Shown in pieces: positions 7,481 to 16,045 of a stretch of 42,233 nt of DNA. The position numbers and the translations under genes were made by a program. The DNA is from Acidobacteriota bacterium. GTDB taxonomy: Bacteria; Acidobacteriota; Terriglobia; Acidiferrales; UBA7541. The DNA is taken from the NCBI GenBank assembly GCA_013289695.1, contig JABCZK010000043.1, forward strand, positions 1 through 42,233, written 5' to 3'. Below the pieces are notes generated by a model. It did no database searches. It saw only the letters and a program-made list of their open reading frames with translations, and had not been told where the DNA came from. Positions within the stretch are counted from its first letter, which is position 1; every line of letters starts with the position of its first letter.

Positions 7481-8393
7481 CCGCTGGTGGATCTACCAGC
7501 GCGAGCGGTTTCCTATCTTCGCGCACACGCCTATCATCGCGGCCTTCAGCTTTTCCGCGGTCAGCTATTCGGCTTTGATTCGCGGTGCTCATCACCTTCC
7601 GGGATGGAAACCGTGCGTCGTAGCGTTTGCGAGCTCGTTTCTTTTTTTCCTGCAGCTTCGCCTTGCGGACGAGTTCAAGGACTTCGAGGAAGACTCGCGC
7701 TATCGGCCCTATCGTCCCGTGCCGCTCGGCTTGGTGAGGCTGAAAGAACTCGGCTGGGTGTGGGCGGGGTGTATCGCGATGCAGCTTGCGCTCGCGCTTT
7801 GGCTTGCACCCCGATTGATTGTGTTACTGCTGGTGACGTGGACGTATCTGCTGCTGATGAGCAAGGAGTTTTTCGCGCGGCGCTGGTTGAAGGCGCGACC
7901 GATCACCTACATGGTCACACACATGGCGATCATGCCTTTGGTTGACCTCTACACGACCTCTTGCGACTGGGTTCCCGCCGGGCTCTCCAAACCGCCCCAC
8001 GGTTTGTTGTGGTTTCTTCTGGTGAGCTTTTTCAACGGCATGGTGATTGAAATCGGAAGGAAGATTCGGTCACCACAGGACGAAGAAACCGGTGTGGAGA
8101 CTTACAGCTTTCTATGGGGTCGCGCGACTGCCGTCGTCGCCTGGCTGGGGATGATGGCTTGCACTGCCGCGTTTGCCTACGTAGCCGCCCGCGGAATCGG
8201 CTTTGCTCGTCCTATCCTTATCCTGTTGTTGTGCCTGTTTTTTGTAGCCGTGCTCGTCGGGGTGTTCTTCCTTCGAGGTGCCGTCGCCAAACGCGGCAGA
8301 ATTGTCGAGGCGATGGCGGGTGTCTGGAGCCTGCTGATGTATCTCAGCCTGGGCTTCATACCGATGGTTTTGCGACAGTGGGGTTCGGCATGA
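7473..8393 (+). CDS. UbiA-superfamily membrane prenyltransferase
   Basis: From ATG 7473, inside the end of the HMGR gene, the 306-residue protein has about eight membrane helices. The first Asp-rich motif is RLADEFKDFEED, followed by RYRPYRPVPLGLV; this fits the UbiA metal-diphosphate site with the usual Arg-Pro segment. A second acidic motif, SPQDEETGVETYS, falls in the later loop where UbiA enzymes have DxxxD. UbiA proteins transfer a prenyl chain from its diphosphate to an aromatic or glycerol-type acceptor in the membrane. The acceptor cannot be read from sequence. The start was chosen because MANRWWIYQRERFPIF opens the first membrane segment; the longer upstream frame is HMGR shadow. Its stop overlaps the next start as ATGA. 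Confidence 0.85.
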   Translation: MANRWWIYQRERFPIFAHTPIIAAFSFSAVSYSALIRGAHHLPGWKPCVVAFASSFLFFLQLRLADEFKDFEEDSRYRPYRPVPLGLVRLKELGWVWAGCIAMQLALALWLAPRLIVLLLVTWTYLLLMSKEFFARRWLKARPITYMVTHMAIMPLVDLYTTSCDWVPAGLSKPPHGLLWFLLVSFFNGMVIEIGRKIRSPQDEETGVETYSFLWGRATAVVAWLGMMACTAAFAYVAARGIGFARPILILLLCLFFVAVLVGVFFLRGAVAKRGRIVEAMAGVWSLLMYLSLGFIPMVLRQWGSA

Positions 8394-11053
8394 GCCGTTT
8401 CGTTTTTCGCGAGGGTGGACTTCGGGAGCTTGGGGGCAAGGCACTCGCCTTGCTTCGGCTGGAGCAAGCCGGCTTGCCCATCCCTCCGTGGTTTGTGGTT
8501 GCGCCGTCGGCCTTCACCGCAAGTCTCACCAGGGAGCAAATGGACGCGCTCGCCTCCGAGCGGCCTGAACGGACGAAGTCGGAACTCCTCTCGCTGAAGC
8601 CATCGCAGGAAATCGTGCGCGAAGTGGCGGAAGCGTTGCGGGATTTATGCTGCAGTGGCAGCCGTTTCGCAGTGCGGTCGTCCGCAGTTGACGAGGACGG
8701 CTCTCAGTTTTCGTTTGCGGGGCAATTCGATACGTTTCTGTTCGTCGAGCCCGAAGGAATCAGCGGAAAAATTTCGGCTGTGTGGCGATCCGGTTTCAAC
8801 GACCGAATTCTCGAATACCGTCGCCAGCACGGGTTGGCGGGCTCGTCCTCGTTGGTAGCTCCAGCCGTGCTCGTCCAGAAAATGGTGAACGCGGATGTAT
8901 CGGGCGTAGCGTTCAGCGCCGACCCGGTAAGCGGGCGGCGTTCGCTGGCTGTCGTTTCGGCGGTTCCGGGCCTGGGGACCGCGCTAGTCGGCGGCGAAGC
9001 GGCTGCGGACGTCTTCAAGGTCGAGCGTGGTGGCAAGATCGTTGAGCGAACGATTGTGCCGAAAAACATTTCTCATGTCTTCGATCCTGCGGCGGACGAA
9101 GGAGTTTCCGCGTTTACCTTGAGCGATGCCAAAAGTGTGGCGCCTGCGCTCAGTGACGCGCAAGCCGTTGCCGTCGCGGACCTGGCACGCCGCGCCGCCC
9201 GCGCTTTTGGGCGTCCACAGGACATCGAATGGGCCATCGAGGGCGACCAGCTATTTCTCTTGCAGTCGCGCCCGATCACAACGATCGCCAATCTTCCCGA
9301 TCCCGAAGGCGCCCTGAATCTCTGGGACAACAGCAACATCACCGAAAGCTATAACGGCGTGACAACTCCTCTGACCTTCTCTTTCGCGCGTTCCATCTAT
9401 GAAGGTGTCTATCGCCAGTTCTGCGTCATCATGCGCGTTCCCAAGGCCAGGATCGCGAGCAACGAGCGCACTTTTAGCCACATGCTGGGCCTGATAGGCG
9501 GCCGCGTCTACTACAACCTGCTGAACTGGTACCGCGTGCTGGCTCTGCTGCCAGGATTCACTGTGAATCGCCGCTTGATGGAACAAATGATGGGCGTGCG
9601 CGAGAGCTTGCCCGACGAGATCGTCCGCGAGTTGGGCCAGGCCAGCACGAAGGATCGAATTCTCGATGCGTTGCGTAGCATCGGCATGTTGTTCGGTCTG
9701 GCGAGAAACTATTTCACGTTGGACCGCCAGATCGAGAAGTTCTACGTGCGGCTGAACCAGGCGCTGGCTCCGCCCGCGACGCGTTTTGAAGACATGCGGC
9801 TCGATGAACTCGTGGCGCACTATTACAAACTCGAGGAGCAGCTGCTTTCTCGTTGGGACGCGCCGCTGGTGAACGATTTCTTCGCCATGATATTCCATGG
9901 CGTTTTCCGCAAGCTCGCGGAACGCTGGTGCGGCGATGCCAGCGGCATGCTGGCGAATGACGCGATCCGCGGCCAGAGCAACATCATCAGCCTTGAACCT
10001 GCCGCGCGGGTTCGCGAAATGGCTCAAGTCGCCGCCGCGCATCCCGCACTTGTGGCTTCGCTGCGCGAGGCTCCGGTGGCTACGGCAGTCCGCGTGCTGC
10101 GCCAATATCCCGACTTCTCAGCGATGTACGATGCGTATCTCGCGAAATTCGGCGATCGTTGCCTCGAAGAGTTGAAGCTGGAAAGCGAGACTCTCTACGA
10201 GGATCCGCTGGTGCTGCTGAGGAACATCGGCGAGGTGGCGCACGCCGGTTCCATTTCGCATGCGGCACCGACGGCGGAGGTGCCATCCGCCCGTCAAGCT
10301 GAGGACAAGATGAAGGCCGCGCTGTCGAGTTCGCCGGTTCGACGCCAGACATTATTCTTGGTGCTGCGCCAGGCTCGCAAGAGGGTGAGCAATCGGGAGA
10401 ATCTCCGCTTCGAGCGCACGCGATTGTTTGGGACGATACGCCGGCTCTTTCTTGAGGCTGGCCGGCGCTTGCAGGCCATGGGGCGCCTGGACGACGTTCG
10501 CGACATCTTTTATCTCGAAGTGCGCGAGATACTCGCGTTTAACGACGGCACGGCAACCACCGCCGACCTGCGTCCTCTCGTAGCCGTGAGGAAGCAGGAA
10601 TTCGAAGCGTACAAAAACGGCCCGGCTCCAGCGGAACGCTTCGAGACCCGAGGGCCCGTCTATCACGCGCAAGCCTATCGTTCGAGCAAACCGAGCGAGG
10701 GAATCACGAGCGGCGGCGAAGAAAGAAGCGGCTTGGGGTGCTGCCCCGGGGTCGTGCGCGGCATTGCTCGCGTAGTGCGGGATCCCAAGCATGCGCAGTT
10801 GACGGCGGGATGCATCCTCGTCGCCGATCACACCGACCCTGGTTGGATCATGCTGTTTCCCTCAGCGCGCGGTCTGCTGGTTGAGCGAGGCAGCCTGCTC
10901 TCGCATTCGGCCATCGTCGCACGCGAGCTCGGGATTCCAGCCGTGATCTCGATTCCGGGACTCCTCGATTGGCTCCACGATGGAGACGAAGTCGAACTCG
11001 ACGGCGCCGCCGGAATCGTGCGCCGGCTCGCTGCCAGTGAAGCCGATGCGTAG
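8390..11053 (+). CDS. PEP-synthase-like dikinase lacking the PEP barrel (rifampin-phosphotransferase-like layout)
   Basis: The 887-residue product has an N-terminal ATP-grasp domain (KALALLRLEQAGLPIPPWFV, FAVRSSAVDEDGSQFSFAGQ, SGVAFSADPVSGRR, DIEWAIEGDQLFLLQSRPIT; to about residue 305). A long helical middle region (about 315-770) follows, then a C-terminal swivelling phosphohistidine domain with GSLLSHSAIVARELGIPAV, His839 being the predicted phospho-carrier. PEP synthase and PPDK carry a C-terminal TIM barrel after the His domain; here the protein ends after it. The order ATP-grasp, middle, His and the length match rifampin phosphotransferase, which moves the beta-phosphate of ATP onto a hydroxyl of a small molecule. 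The middle domain would define the substrate. It overlaps both neighbours (ATGA upstream, 8 bases downstream). Confidence 0.85.
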   Translation: MSRFVFREGGLRELGGKALALLRLEQAGLPIPPWFVVAPSAFTASLTREQMDALASERPERTKSELLSLKPSQEIVREVAEALRDLCCSGSRFAVRSSAVDEDGSQFSFAGQFDTFLFVEPEGISGKISAVWRSGFNDRILEYRRQHGLAGSSSLVAPAVLVQKMVNADVSGVAFSADPVSGRRSLAVVSAVPGLGTALVGGEAAADVFKVERGGKIVERTIVPKNISHVFDPAADEGVSAFTLSDAKSVAPALSDAQAVAVADLARRAARAFGRPQDIEWAIEGDQLFLLQSRPITTIANLPDPEGALNLWDNSNITESYNGVTTPLTFSFARSIYEGVYRQFCVIMRVPKARIASNERTFSHMLGLIGGRVYYNLLNWYRVLALLPGFTVNRRLMEQMMGVRESLPDEIVRELGQASTKDRILDALRSIGMLFGLARNYFTLDRQIEKFYVRLNQALAPPATRFEDMRLDELVAHYYKLEEQLLSRWDAPLVNDFFAMIFHGVFRKLAERWCGDASGMLANDAIRGQSNIISLEPAARVREMAQVAAAHPALVASLREAPVATAVRVLRQYPDFSAMYDAYLAKFGDRCLEELKLESETLYEDPLVLLRNIGEVAHAGSISHAAPTAEVPSARQAEDKMKAALSSSPVRRQTLFLVLRQARKRVSNRENLRFERTRLFGTIRRLFLEAGRRLQAMGRLDDVRDIFYLEVREILAFNDGTATTADLRPLVAVRKQEFEAYKNGPAPAERFETRGPVYHAQAYRSSKPSEGITSGGEERSGLGCCPGVVRGIARVVRDPKHAQLTAGCILVADHTDPGWIMLFPSARGLLVERGSLLSHSAIVARELGIPAVISIPGLLDWLHDGDEVELDGAAGIVRRLAASEADA

Positions 11054-12137
11054 CGAAGCGGCAGGGCGCGCTGATTTTTCGGGTATTCGTTACGCCCAAT
11101 GCTGGGAAGATGCCGATGTTTTGCTTTCCGCACTCGAACCGGGCCCTGGAAAGCGTTGCCTCTCCATTGCCTCGGCAGGAGACAACACTCTGGCCTTGCT
11201 GTCGCGCGATCCGGAAAGCGTGCTCGCACTCGACCTCAGCCCCGCGCAGCTCGCCTGCCTGGAACTGAGGGTGGCCGCCTATCGGACGCTGCAACATGGC
11301 GAGCTACTCCAACTCATCGGTTGCGTCGCTAGCGACGCGCGCCCCCGTCTCTACGAGGCCTGCCGCAAGCGTCTTTCGTCCGACGTTCGCGCGTTCTGGG
11401 ACGAGCGGCCGAGCTTGATCGCCGCCGGCATTGGTTCGGTGGGTAAATTCGAACACTACTTCCGCATGTTTCGCGAACGAGTGTTGCCACTGGTACATTC
11501 GCGCGACGCCGTCCGAGAACTTCTGCGTTCGAAATCCGGCGACGAGCGGCGCTCGTTTTATCGCAGTCGGTGGAACAACTGGCGCTGGCGGCTCATGTTC
11601 CGCATGTTTTTTTCCCGGAAACTCATGGGCTTGCTTGGCCGCGACCCGGAGTTTTTTCGGTACGTGGAGGGTAGCGTCTCCGAGCGGATACTCAAGAGGA
11701 CGGAATATGCGCTCACGGAGTTGGATCCAGCGGCGAATCCGTACATTCATTGGATATTGACCGGACGTCATGACGGCGCGCTCCCCGCTGCCCTACGAGA
11801 GGAAAGCTTTGAACCGATCCTGCGCAATCTCGATCGCCTGGAATGGCGTTGCGGCTCGCTCGAAGAATCACTCGGCCAGGGCCGGAAATTTGATTGCTTC
11901 AACCTGAGCGATATTTTTGAATACATGTCGCCGGCTTCTTACGAACAGCTCTTGAAGCTGATCGTATCGAGCGCGCGCTCTGGAGCGCGCCTGACGTATT
12001 GGAATATGCTCGCGCCGCGCCGTCGCCCCGATTCGCTCGCCATGTCCTTGCGGCCTCTCGCCGAATTGAGCTCGAAATTGTTCGCTCGCGATCAGGCTTT
12101 CTTTTATAGCGCCTTGGTCGTGGAGGAAGTCGTATGA
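11046..12137 (+). CDS. DUF3419/BtaA-like S-adenosylmethionine 3-amino-3-carboxypropyl transferase
   Basis: This 363-residue protein belongs to the DUF3419 family, whose characterised member BtaA moves the 3-amino-3-carboxypropyl group of SAM to diacylglycerol, the first step of betaine-lipid (DGTS) synthesis. Supporting blocks are IRYAQCWEDADVLLSALEP, the SAM-site strand CLSIASAGDNTLALLS, LALDLSPAQLACLELR, IGSVGKFEHYFRMFRERVLP, and the second-half FDCFNLSDIFEYMSPASYEQ with YWNMLAPRR. No BtaB N-methyltransferase lies in the window. The start ATG 11046 overlaps the upstream stop by 8 bases; an earlier in-frame ATG at 10980 would overlap by 74 and is less likely. Its neighbours suggest a lipid or prenyl acceptor. 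Confidence 0.85.
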   Translation: MRSEAAGRADFSGIRYAQCWEDADVLLSALEPGPGKRCLSIASAGDNTLALLSRDPESVLALDLSPAQLACLELRVAAYRTLQHGELLQLIGCVASDARPRLYEACRKRLSSDVRAFWDERPSLIAAGIGSVGKFEHYFRMFRERVLPLVHSRDAVRELLRSKSGDERRSFYRSRWNNWRWRLMFRMFFSRKLMGLLGRDPEFFRYVEGSVSERILKRTEYALTELDPAANPYIHWILTGRHDGALPAALREESFEPILRNLDRLEWRCGSLEESLGQGRKFDCFNLSDIFEYMSPASYEQLLKLIVSSARSGARLTYWNMLAPRRRPDSLAMSLRPLAELSSKLFARDQAFFYSALVVEEVV

Positions 12138-13453
12138 GCTTGCACGACACCGTGGCGATGGCCGTCGTGCTGGCGTCCGCGCTCGGGATGCTGTTTGTGC
12201 TGCGCCTCTATCGCAAGTTGACCGGAGCAGAAGGTGAGTGGCTGCGCAAGCTGGCGCACCTGGGAACTGGCCTCATTTCGATCAGTCTTCCATGGATATT
12301 CTCAAGCCGCATCCCGGTTTTCATCATCTGCGGAGCCTCGATCGCGCTGCTGCTCGCGATGCGGTATGTGCCAATGATTCGCGGTCGTTTCTCGGGCGTG
12401 CTGGATGATGTGGCGCGCCAGTCCTGGGGAGAAGTCTACTTTCCCTTGTCGGTCGCGCTGCTCTATCAGCTCGCGAACGGCAGCAAGCTGCTGTACGCCG
12501 TTCCCCTGGTTGTCCTGACCCTGGCGGACACCGTCGCAGCGCTTACGGGCGCCGCGTACGGGAAGCACGGATACGGCACGACGGGGGCCACGAAAACCAT
12601 CGAAGGCTCCATCGCGTTCTTCTCGGTTGCATTCTTCAGCGTCAATGTGGCTCTGGTAGTTTTTTCCGATGCCGGGCGCATCGAGACCTTGCTCATTTCG
12701 CTCGACATTGCCGTGATCGTGATGCTGCTGGAGGCGATTGCCTGGCGGGGCCTGGACAATATCTTCATCCCGCTCGGTGTCTATATCTTGCTGCGGTTGT
12801 ATTTGGTGATGTCTGTCGCGCAACTGTGGGACCGGTTTCGCGTGGCCGCTGCGCTGGTGATTTTTGTAACCGCATACGCCCGCAAAACCACGCTGCAGGG
12901 CAGCGCGCTGCTGGCGGCGGCTCTGGTGCTCTACGTTTCGTGGGCGCTCGGAGGATGGCAGTGGCTAATACCGCCAGCCACCTTGTTGCTTGCGTATAGC
13001 GCGTTTTTCCCGGGAAAGATCACGGCGTCGGATCGCACGCATAATGTCTATGCGGTCCTAAGCATCGCCTCCGCGGGTCTGCTGTGGCTTTTTCTGTTCC
13101 GCGTCTGGCAGCAACCCGGATTGCTATTTCCCTACACGCTTGCATTCGCCATCAACCTTGCTCTCGTTGCGTGGAATCTGCTCTATCCCCGGTACTCATC
13201 CGCTCGACGTGTGATGGTTGCATGCGTGCTGATTTCATGGGCGTTGATGTTTGCACCTTATTTGCTGATTCGGGGCGCCTCGCGCTCGTCGCTGCTGCAA
13301 AGCGCTGCTGCTTTGCTGATCTGCGCCATCGCGTTCGCGGTGTTCTACCTGCTTGAACCGCGCAGGGATGGCATTTATCCCGCGAGTGGCGACCGCTGGC
13401 TGCGACAGGCTACAGTTGTGTTGCTGGCAACTCTGGCGAGCAGGATATTCTGA
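12134..13453 (+). CDS. Polyprenol/phytol-kinase-like membrane protein, possibly a two-domain fusion
   Basis: This 439-residue protein has about 12 predicted membrane helices. The N-terminal half has the dolichol/phytol kinase (SEC59/VTE5) signature: EWLRKLAHLGTGL near residue 35, then LADTVAALTGAAYGKHGYG and GATKTIEGSIAFF, corresponding to the CTP-dependent prenol kinase motif. The C-terminal half has a second set of helices with YARKTTLQGSALLAAALVLY and LLLAYSAFFPGK. This faintly resembles DUF92/VTE6, the family that phosphorylates phytyl-phosphate. If right, one chain might take a prenol to its diphosphate; only the first half is firm. ATGA overlap with the previous gene; the next starts 2 bases after the stop. 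Confidence 0.75.
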   Translation: MSLHDTVAMAVVLASALGMLFVLRLYRKLTGAEGEWLRKLAHLGTGLISISLPWIFSSRIPVFIICGASIALLLAMRYVPMIRGRFSGVLDDVARQSWGEVYFPLSVALLYQLANGSKLLYAVPLVVLTLADTVAALTGAAYGKHGYGTTGATKTIEGSIAFFSVAFFSVNVALVVFSDAGRIETLLISLDIAVIVMLLEAIAWRGLDNIFIPLGVYILLRLYLVMSVAQLWDRFRVAAALVIFVTAYARKTTLQGSALLAAALVLYVSWALGGWQWLIPPATLLLAYSAFFPGKITASDRTHNVYAVLSIASAGLLWLFLFRVWQQPGLLFPYTLAFAINLALVAWNLLYPRYSSARRVMVACVLISWALMFAPYLLIRGASRSSLLQSAAALLICAIAFAVFYLLEPRRDGIYPASGDRWLRQATVVLLATLASRIF

Positions 13454-13455
13454 AG

Positions 13456-14448
13456 ATGCGAGTCACTGAGTGCTCGAATGCTTCCGAAATCGATGCGTTG
13501 GTTCAAGCGGCGTCGCTGCCGCGCTTCAAACCTGCGGACTTCGACGCTCAATATGCCGATGTGCACCTGTGCGCAGTGTCGGCGGGCGGTGGCGTTCAGG
13601 CACGCTGTTCGCTCTGGTGGAATCACGTCCCGGCATACGAACAGCACCGCCTCGGCGTAATCGGTCACTACTCCGCAGCAGGTGACGAGGCGGCCACCGC
13701 AGTCCTGGCTGCGGCGCAGGAACGATTGCGTTTGGCCGGATGCACGCTGGCCGTCGGTCCCATGAATGGGAACACCTGGCGGAGCTACCGCTTCGTGACG
13801 GAACGCGGCGAGCAGCCGCCGTTCTTCCTCGAACCGATGAATCCTCCAGAGTGGCCGCTGCAATTCGAAAGGGAGGGCTTTTCGTCGCTGGCATCCTATT
13901 TTTCGGCGCTCAATAGCGACTTGTCGCGTCCCGACCCGCGCATACCGGCGATTGAAAAGAGAATGGCCGATGCCGGAGTTGCGATCCGTTCGGCGCGTGC
14001 CGACCTCCGGCGCGAAATGGAGAAGATTTACGGCGTTAGCCAAGTCTCGTTCCGCCAAAACTTTCTGTACACGGAGATTCCCGAGGCGGAGTTCGTCGCC
14101 ATGTACCAGCCATTGTTTTCGCTAGTGCGTCCTGAGCTGGTGCTGATTGCCGAGAGGGCGAGCGAGTGCGTGGGCTACCTGTTCGCTATTCCGGATCTCG
14201 CGCAGAAGGCCCGCGATCTCGACGTGGACACGTTCATCATCAAGACAGTGTCCATTCTTCCGCGCCCGGAGATTCGCGGCCTGGGCACGTTGTTGGTGGC
14301 GCGCGCTCAACAGCTGGGGCACGAAATGGGCTTCCGGCACTGCATCCATGCGCTGATGTTCGAGGACAACATTTCACTCAATATCAGCCGCCACTACGCC
14401 GCGATTATGCGCAAATACACGCTCTATTCCAAGGCACTGGCGAAATGA
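13456..14448 (+). CDS. GNAT-fold acyltransferase-like protein
   Basis: The 330-residue product has a first half with AVGPMNGNTWRSYRFVTERG and PFFLEPMNPPEWPLQFEREG, and a second half with GNAT-like features. These are a SECVGYLFAIPDLAQ strand pair, the TVSILPRPEIRGLGTLLVAR segment where acetyl-CoA pyrophosphate would bind, and FEDNISLNISRHYAAIMRKY before a C-terminal YSKAL. The length fits a duplicated or two-lobed GNAT protein. Such enzymes N-acylate amines or amino acids; here the amine left by the BtaA-like step is a possible substrate, purely by context. It starts 2 bases after the previous stop and its own stop overlaps the ligase start (ATGA), so translation is coupled. Confidence 0.65.
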   Translation: MRVTECSNASEIDALVQAASLPRFKPADFDAQYADVHLCAVSAGGGVQARCSLWWNHVPAYEQHRLGVIGHYSAAGDEAATAVLAAAQERLRLAGCTLAVGPMNGNTWRSYRFVTERGEQPPFFLEPMNPPEWPLQFEREGFSSLASYFSALNSDLSRPDPRIPAIEKRMADAGVAIRSARADLRREMEKIYGVSQVSFRQNFLYTEIPEAEFVAMYQPLFSLVRPELVLIAERASECVGYLFAIPDLAQKARDLDVDTFIIKTVSILPRPEIRGLGTLLVARAQQLGHEMGFRHCIHALMFEDNISLNISRHYAAIMRKYTLYSKALAK

Positions 14449-16022
14449 ATATCGCCGAGATCCTTTTGCGGCGTGCCGCGGAGCTGGGCGATAGCGCGGC
14501 CATCGTTGATGTGCGCGGAAAACGCGACCGCTCCTACAGTTTTAGCGAACTGGAAAGTGCGACGGCCAATGTTGCCAACGAGCTCACGGGTGCAGGCCTC
14601 AAGCCAGGCGATGGCGTGCTGCTGCTGCATCCAGTGGCGGCGGAGCTCTACCTGGTTCTCATCGCGCTGTTCCGACTGGGAGGTGTGGCGATCTTTCTGG
14701 ATCCCTCCGCCGGACGAGAGCACGTCGAGCGCTGCTGCGGGATTTTTCCGCCGAAAGCATTTTTCGGCAGCCCGCGAGCGCAGCTCCTGCGGTGGACCAT
14801 ACCGGCGCTGCGCCGCGTTCCCAAGGCTTTCTGCTCGGGCTGGTTTCCGGGCGCACAGCGGTTGAATTTCGGCGCGGGCTCGACATCTGTACGCGAGATC
14901 GTTCCGCTCTCTTCGGAGGCGCCTGCATTGGTCACATTTACCAGCGGAAGCACGGGCCAGCCCAAAGCGGCGTTGCGGAGCCACGGTTTTCTGGTGGCGC
15001 AGCATCACGCGCTTGAAGCCAGTCTGGGTCTGCAGCCGGGCACGCGCGATTTGACGACTCTGCCTATCTTTGTTCTTGCAAATCTCGCGTCGGGTGTCAC
15101 GAGCGTGCTCCCGGATGCGGACCTCCGCGCGCCCGGCAAGATCGTTGCGCGGCCGGTGCTCGCGCAAATCGAGCGGCACAAAATTCAGACGACCGCTGCG
15201 TCGCCAGCCTTGCTATCGCGGCTGCTGGAGGAATGCGAATCGAGTGGTGCGACGCTGTCGTCCTTATCCAGCATCTTTATCGGCGGCGCGCCGGTTTTCC
15301 CCGGGCTTCTGCGCAAGGCGAAACAGTTTTGCCCGCAAGCCAGAGTTTGGGCCGTCTACGGCTCGACCGAAGCCGAGCCCATGGCCGAGATCGCGCTGCC
15401 AGATATCGCGAAGGTGGACTTCGACGCCATGGAGCAAGGCAAAGGGCTCCTGGCGGGTCGCCCCGTCTCATCGATTTCCCTGCGCGTGATTCGCGACGCG
15501 TGGGGCACGCCGATTCCGCCGCTCGATCTGGCGGCCTTCGAGCGGCTTATGACGACCGTCGGAGAGGCTGGCGAAATCGTGGTCTCAGGCGGCCACGTAT
15601 TGCGCGGCTACCTCAATGGAGAGGGCGATGCAGAAACAAAGTTCGAAGTAGACGGCGCGCGCTGGCATCGGACGGGGGATCTGGGATATATGGACGCATC
15701 CGGCCGGCTCTGGCTGGTGGGGCGATGCAACGGCAAAATCCAGGATGAACGCGGCACGCTGTATCCTTTCGCCGTGGAATGCGCGGCGATGCAGGATGCG
15801 ACGGTCCGGCGAGCCGCCTTGGCTGCAGTCGCCGGGCGTCGCGTGCTTGCCATCGAAGGTGAAAGAACATTGTCCCTCGACGCGATCAGGAAATCGCTTT
15901 CCTGGGCGCAGTTGGATCAAGTCGTACGTCTGGACCGAGTCCCGGTGGACAAGCGTCACAACGCAAAAACAGACTACGTCGCCTTGCACCGGGAGCTCAG
16001 GCGCGCCGGCAAACAGCCATAG
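14445..16022 (+). CDS. AMP-forming acyl-CoA synthetase/ligase
   Basis: The start ATG 14445 overlaps the GNAT stop; 525 residues. ANL-superfamily motifs are in order: P-loop TFTSGSTGQPKAALRSHG, the YGSTEAEPMAEI motif, RWHRTGDLGYMDASGRLWLV with the GR hinge, and a C-terminal HNAKTDYVAL whose Lys would be the catalytic lysine of the adenylation step. It activates a carboxylic acid as acyl-AMP, then passes it to CoA or another acceptor. The YGSTEAEP motif and modest length recall the OleC-like/fatty-acid ligase group, but I cannot separate these. A carrier-protein gene is not present. It is the last gene of the operon and converges with the P450 gene, 23 bases away. Confidence 0.88.
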   Translation: MNIAEILLRRAAELGDSAAIVDVRGKRDRSYSFSELESATANVANELTGAGLKPGDGVLLLHPVAAELYLVLIALFRLGGVAIFLDPSAGREHVERCCGIFPPKAFFGSPRAQLLRWTIPALRRVPKAFCSGWFPGAQRLNFGAGSTSVREIVPLSSEAPALVTFTSGSTGQPKAALRSHGFLVAQHHALEASLGLQPGTRDLTTLPIFVLANLASGVTSVLPDADLRAPGKIVARPVLAQIERHKIQTTAASPALLSRLLEECESSGATLSSLSSIFIGGAPVFPGLLRKAKQFCPQARVWAVYGSTEAEPMAEIALPDIAKVDFDAMEQGKGLLAGRPVSSISLRVIRDAWGTPIPPLDLAAFERLMTTVGEAGEIVVSGGHVLRGYLNGEGDAETKFEVDGARWHRTGDLGYMDASGRLWLVGRCNGKIQDERGTLYPFAVECAAMQDATVRRAALAAVAGRRVLAIEGERTLSLDAIRKSLSWAQLDQVVRLDRVPVDKRHNAKTDYVALHRELRRAGKQP

Positions 16023-16045
16023 GTCTTGCGTCGCACGTGCTCACT

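Noticed and set aside
8390..11053. Call as true phosphoenolpyruvate synthase
   Set aside because: The C-terminal PEP/pyruvate-binding barrel is missing; the protein ends just after the phosphohistidine domain.
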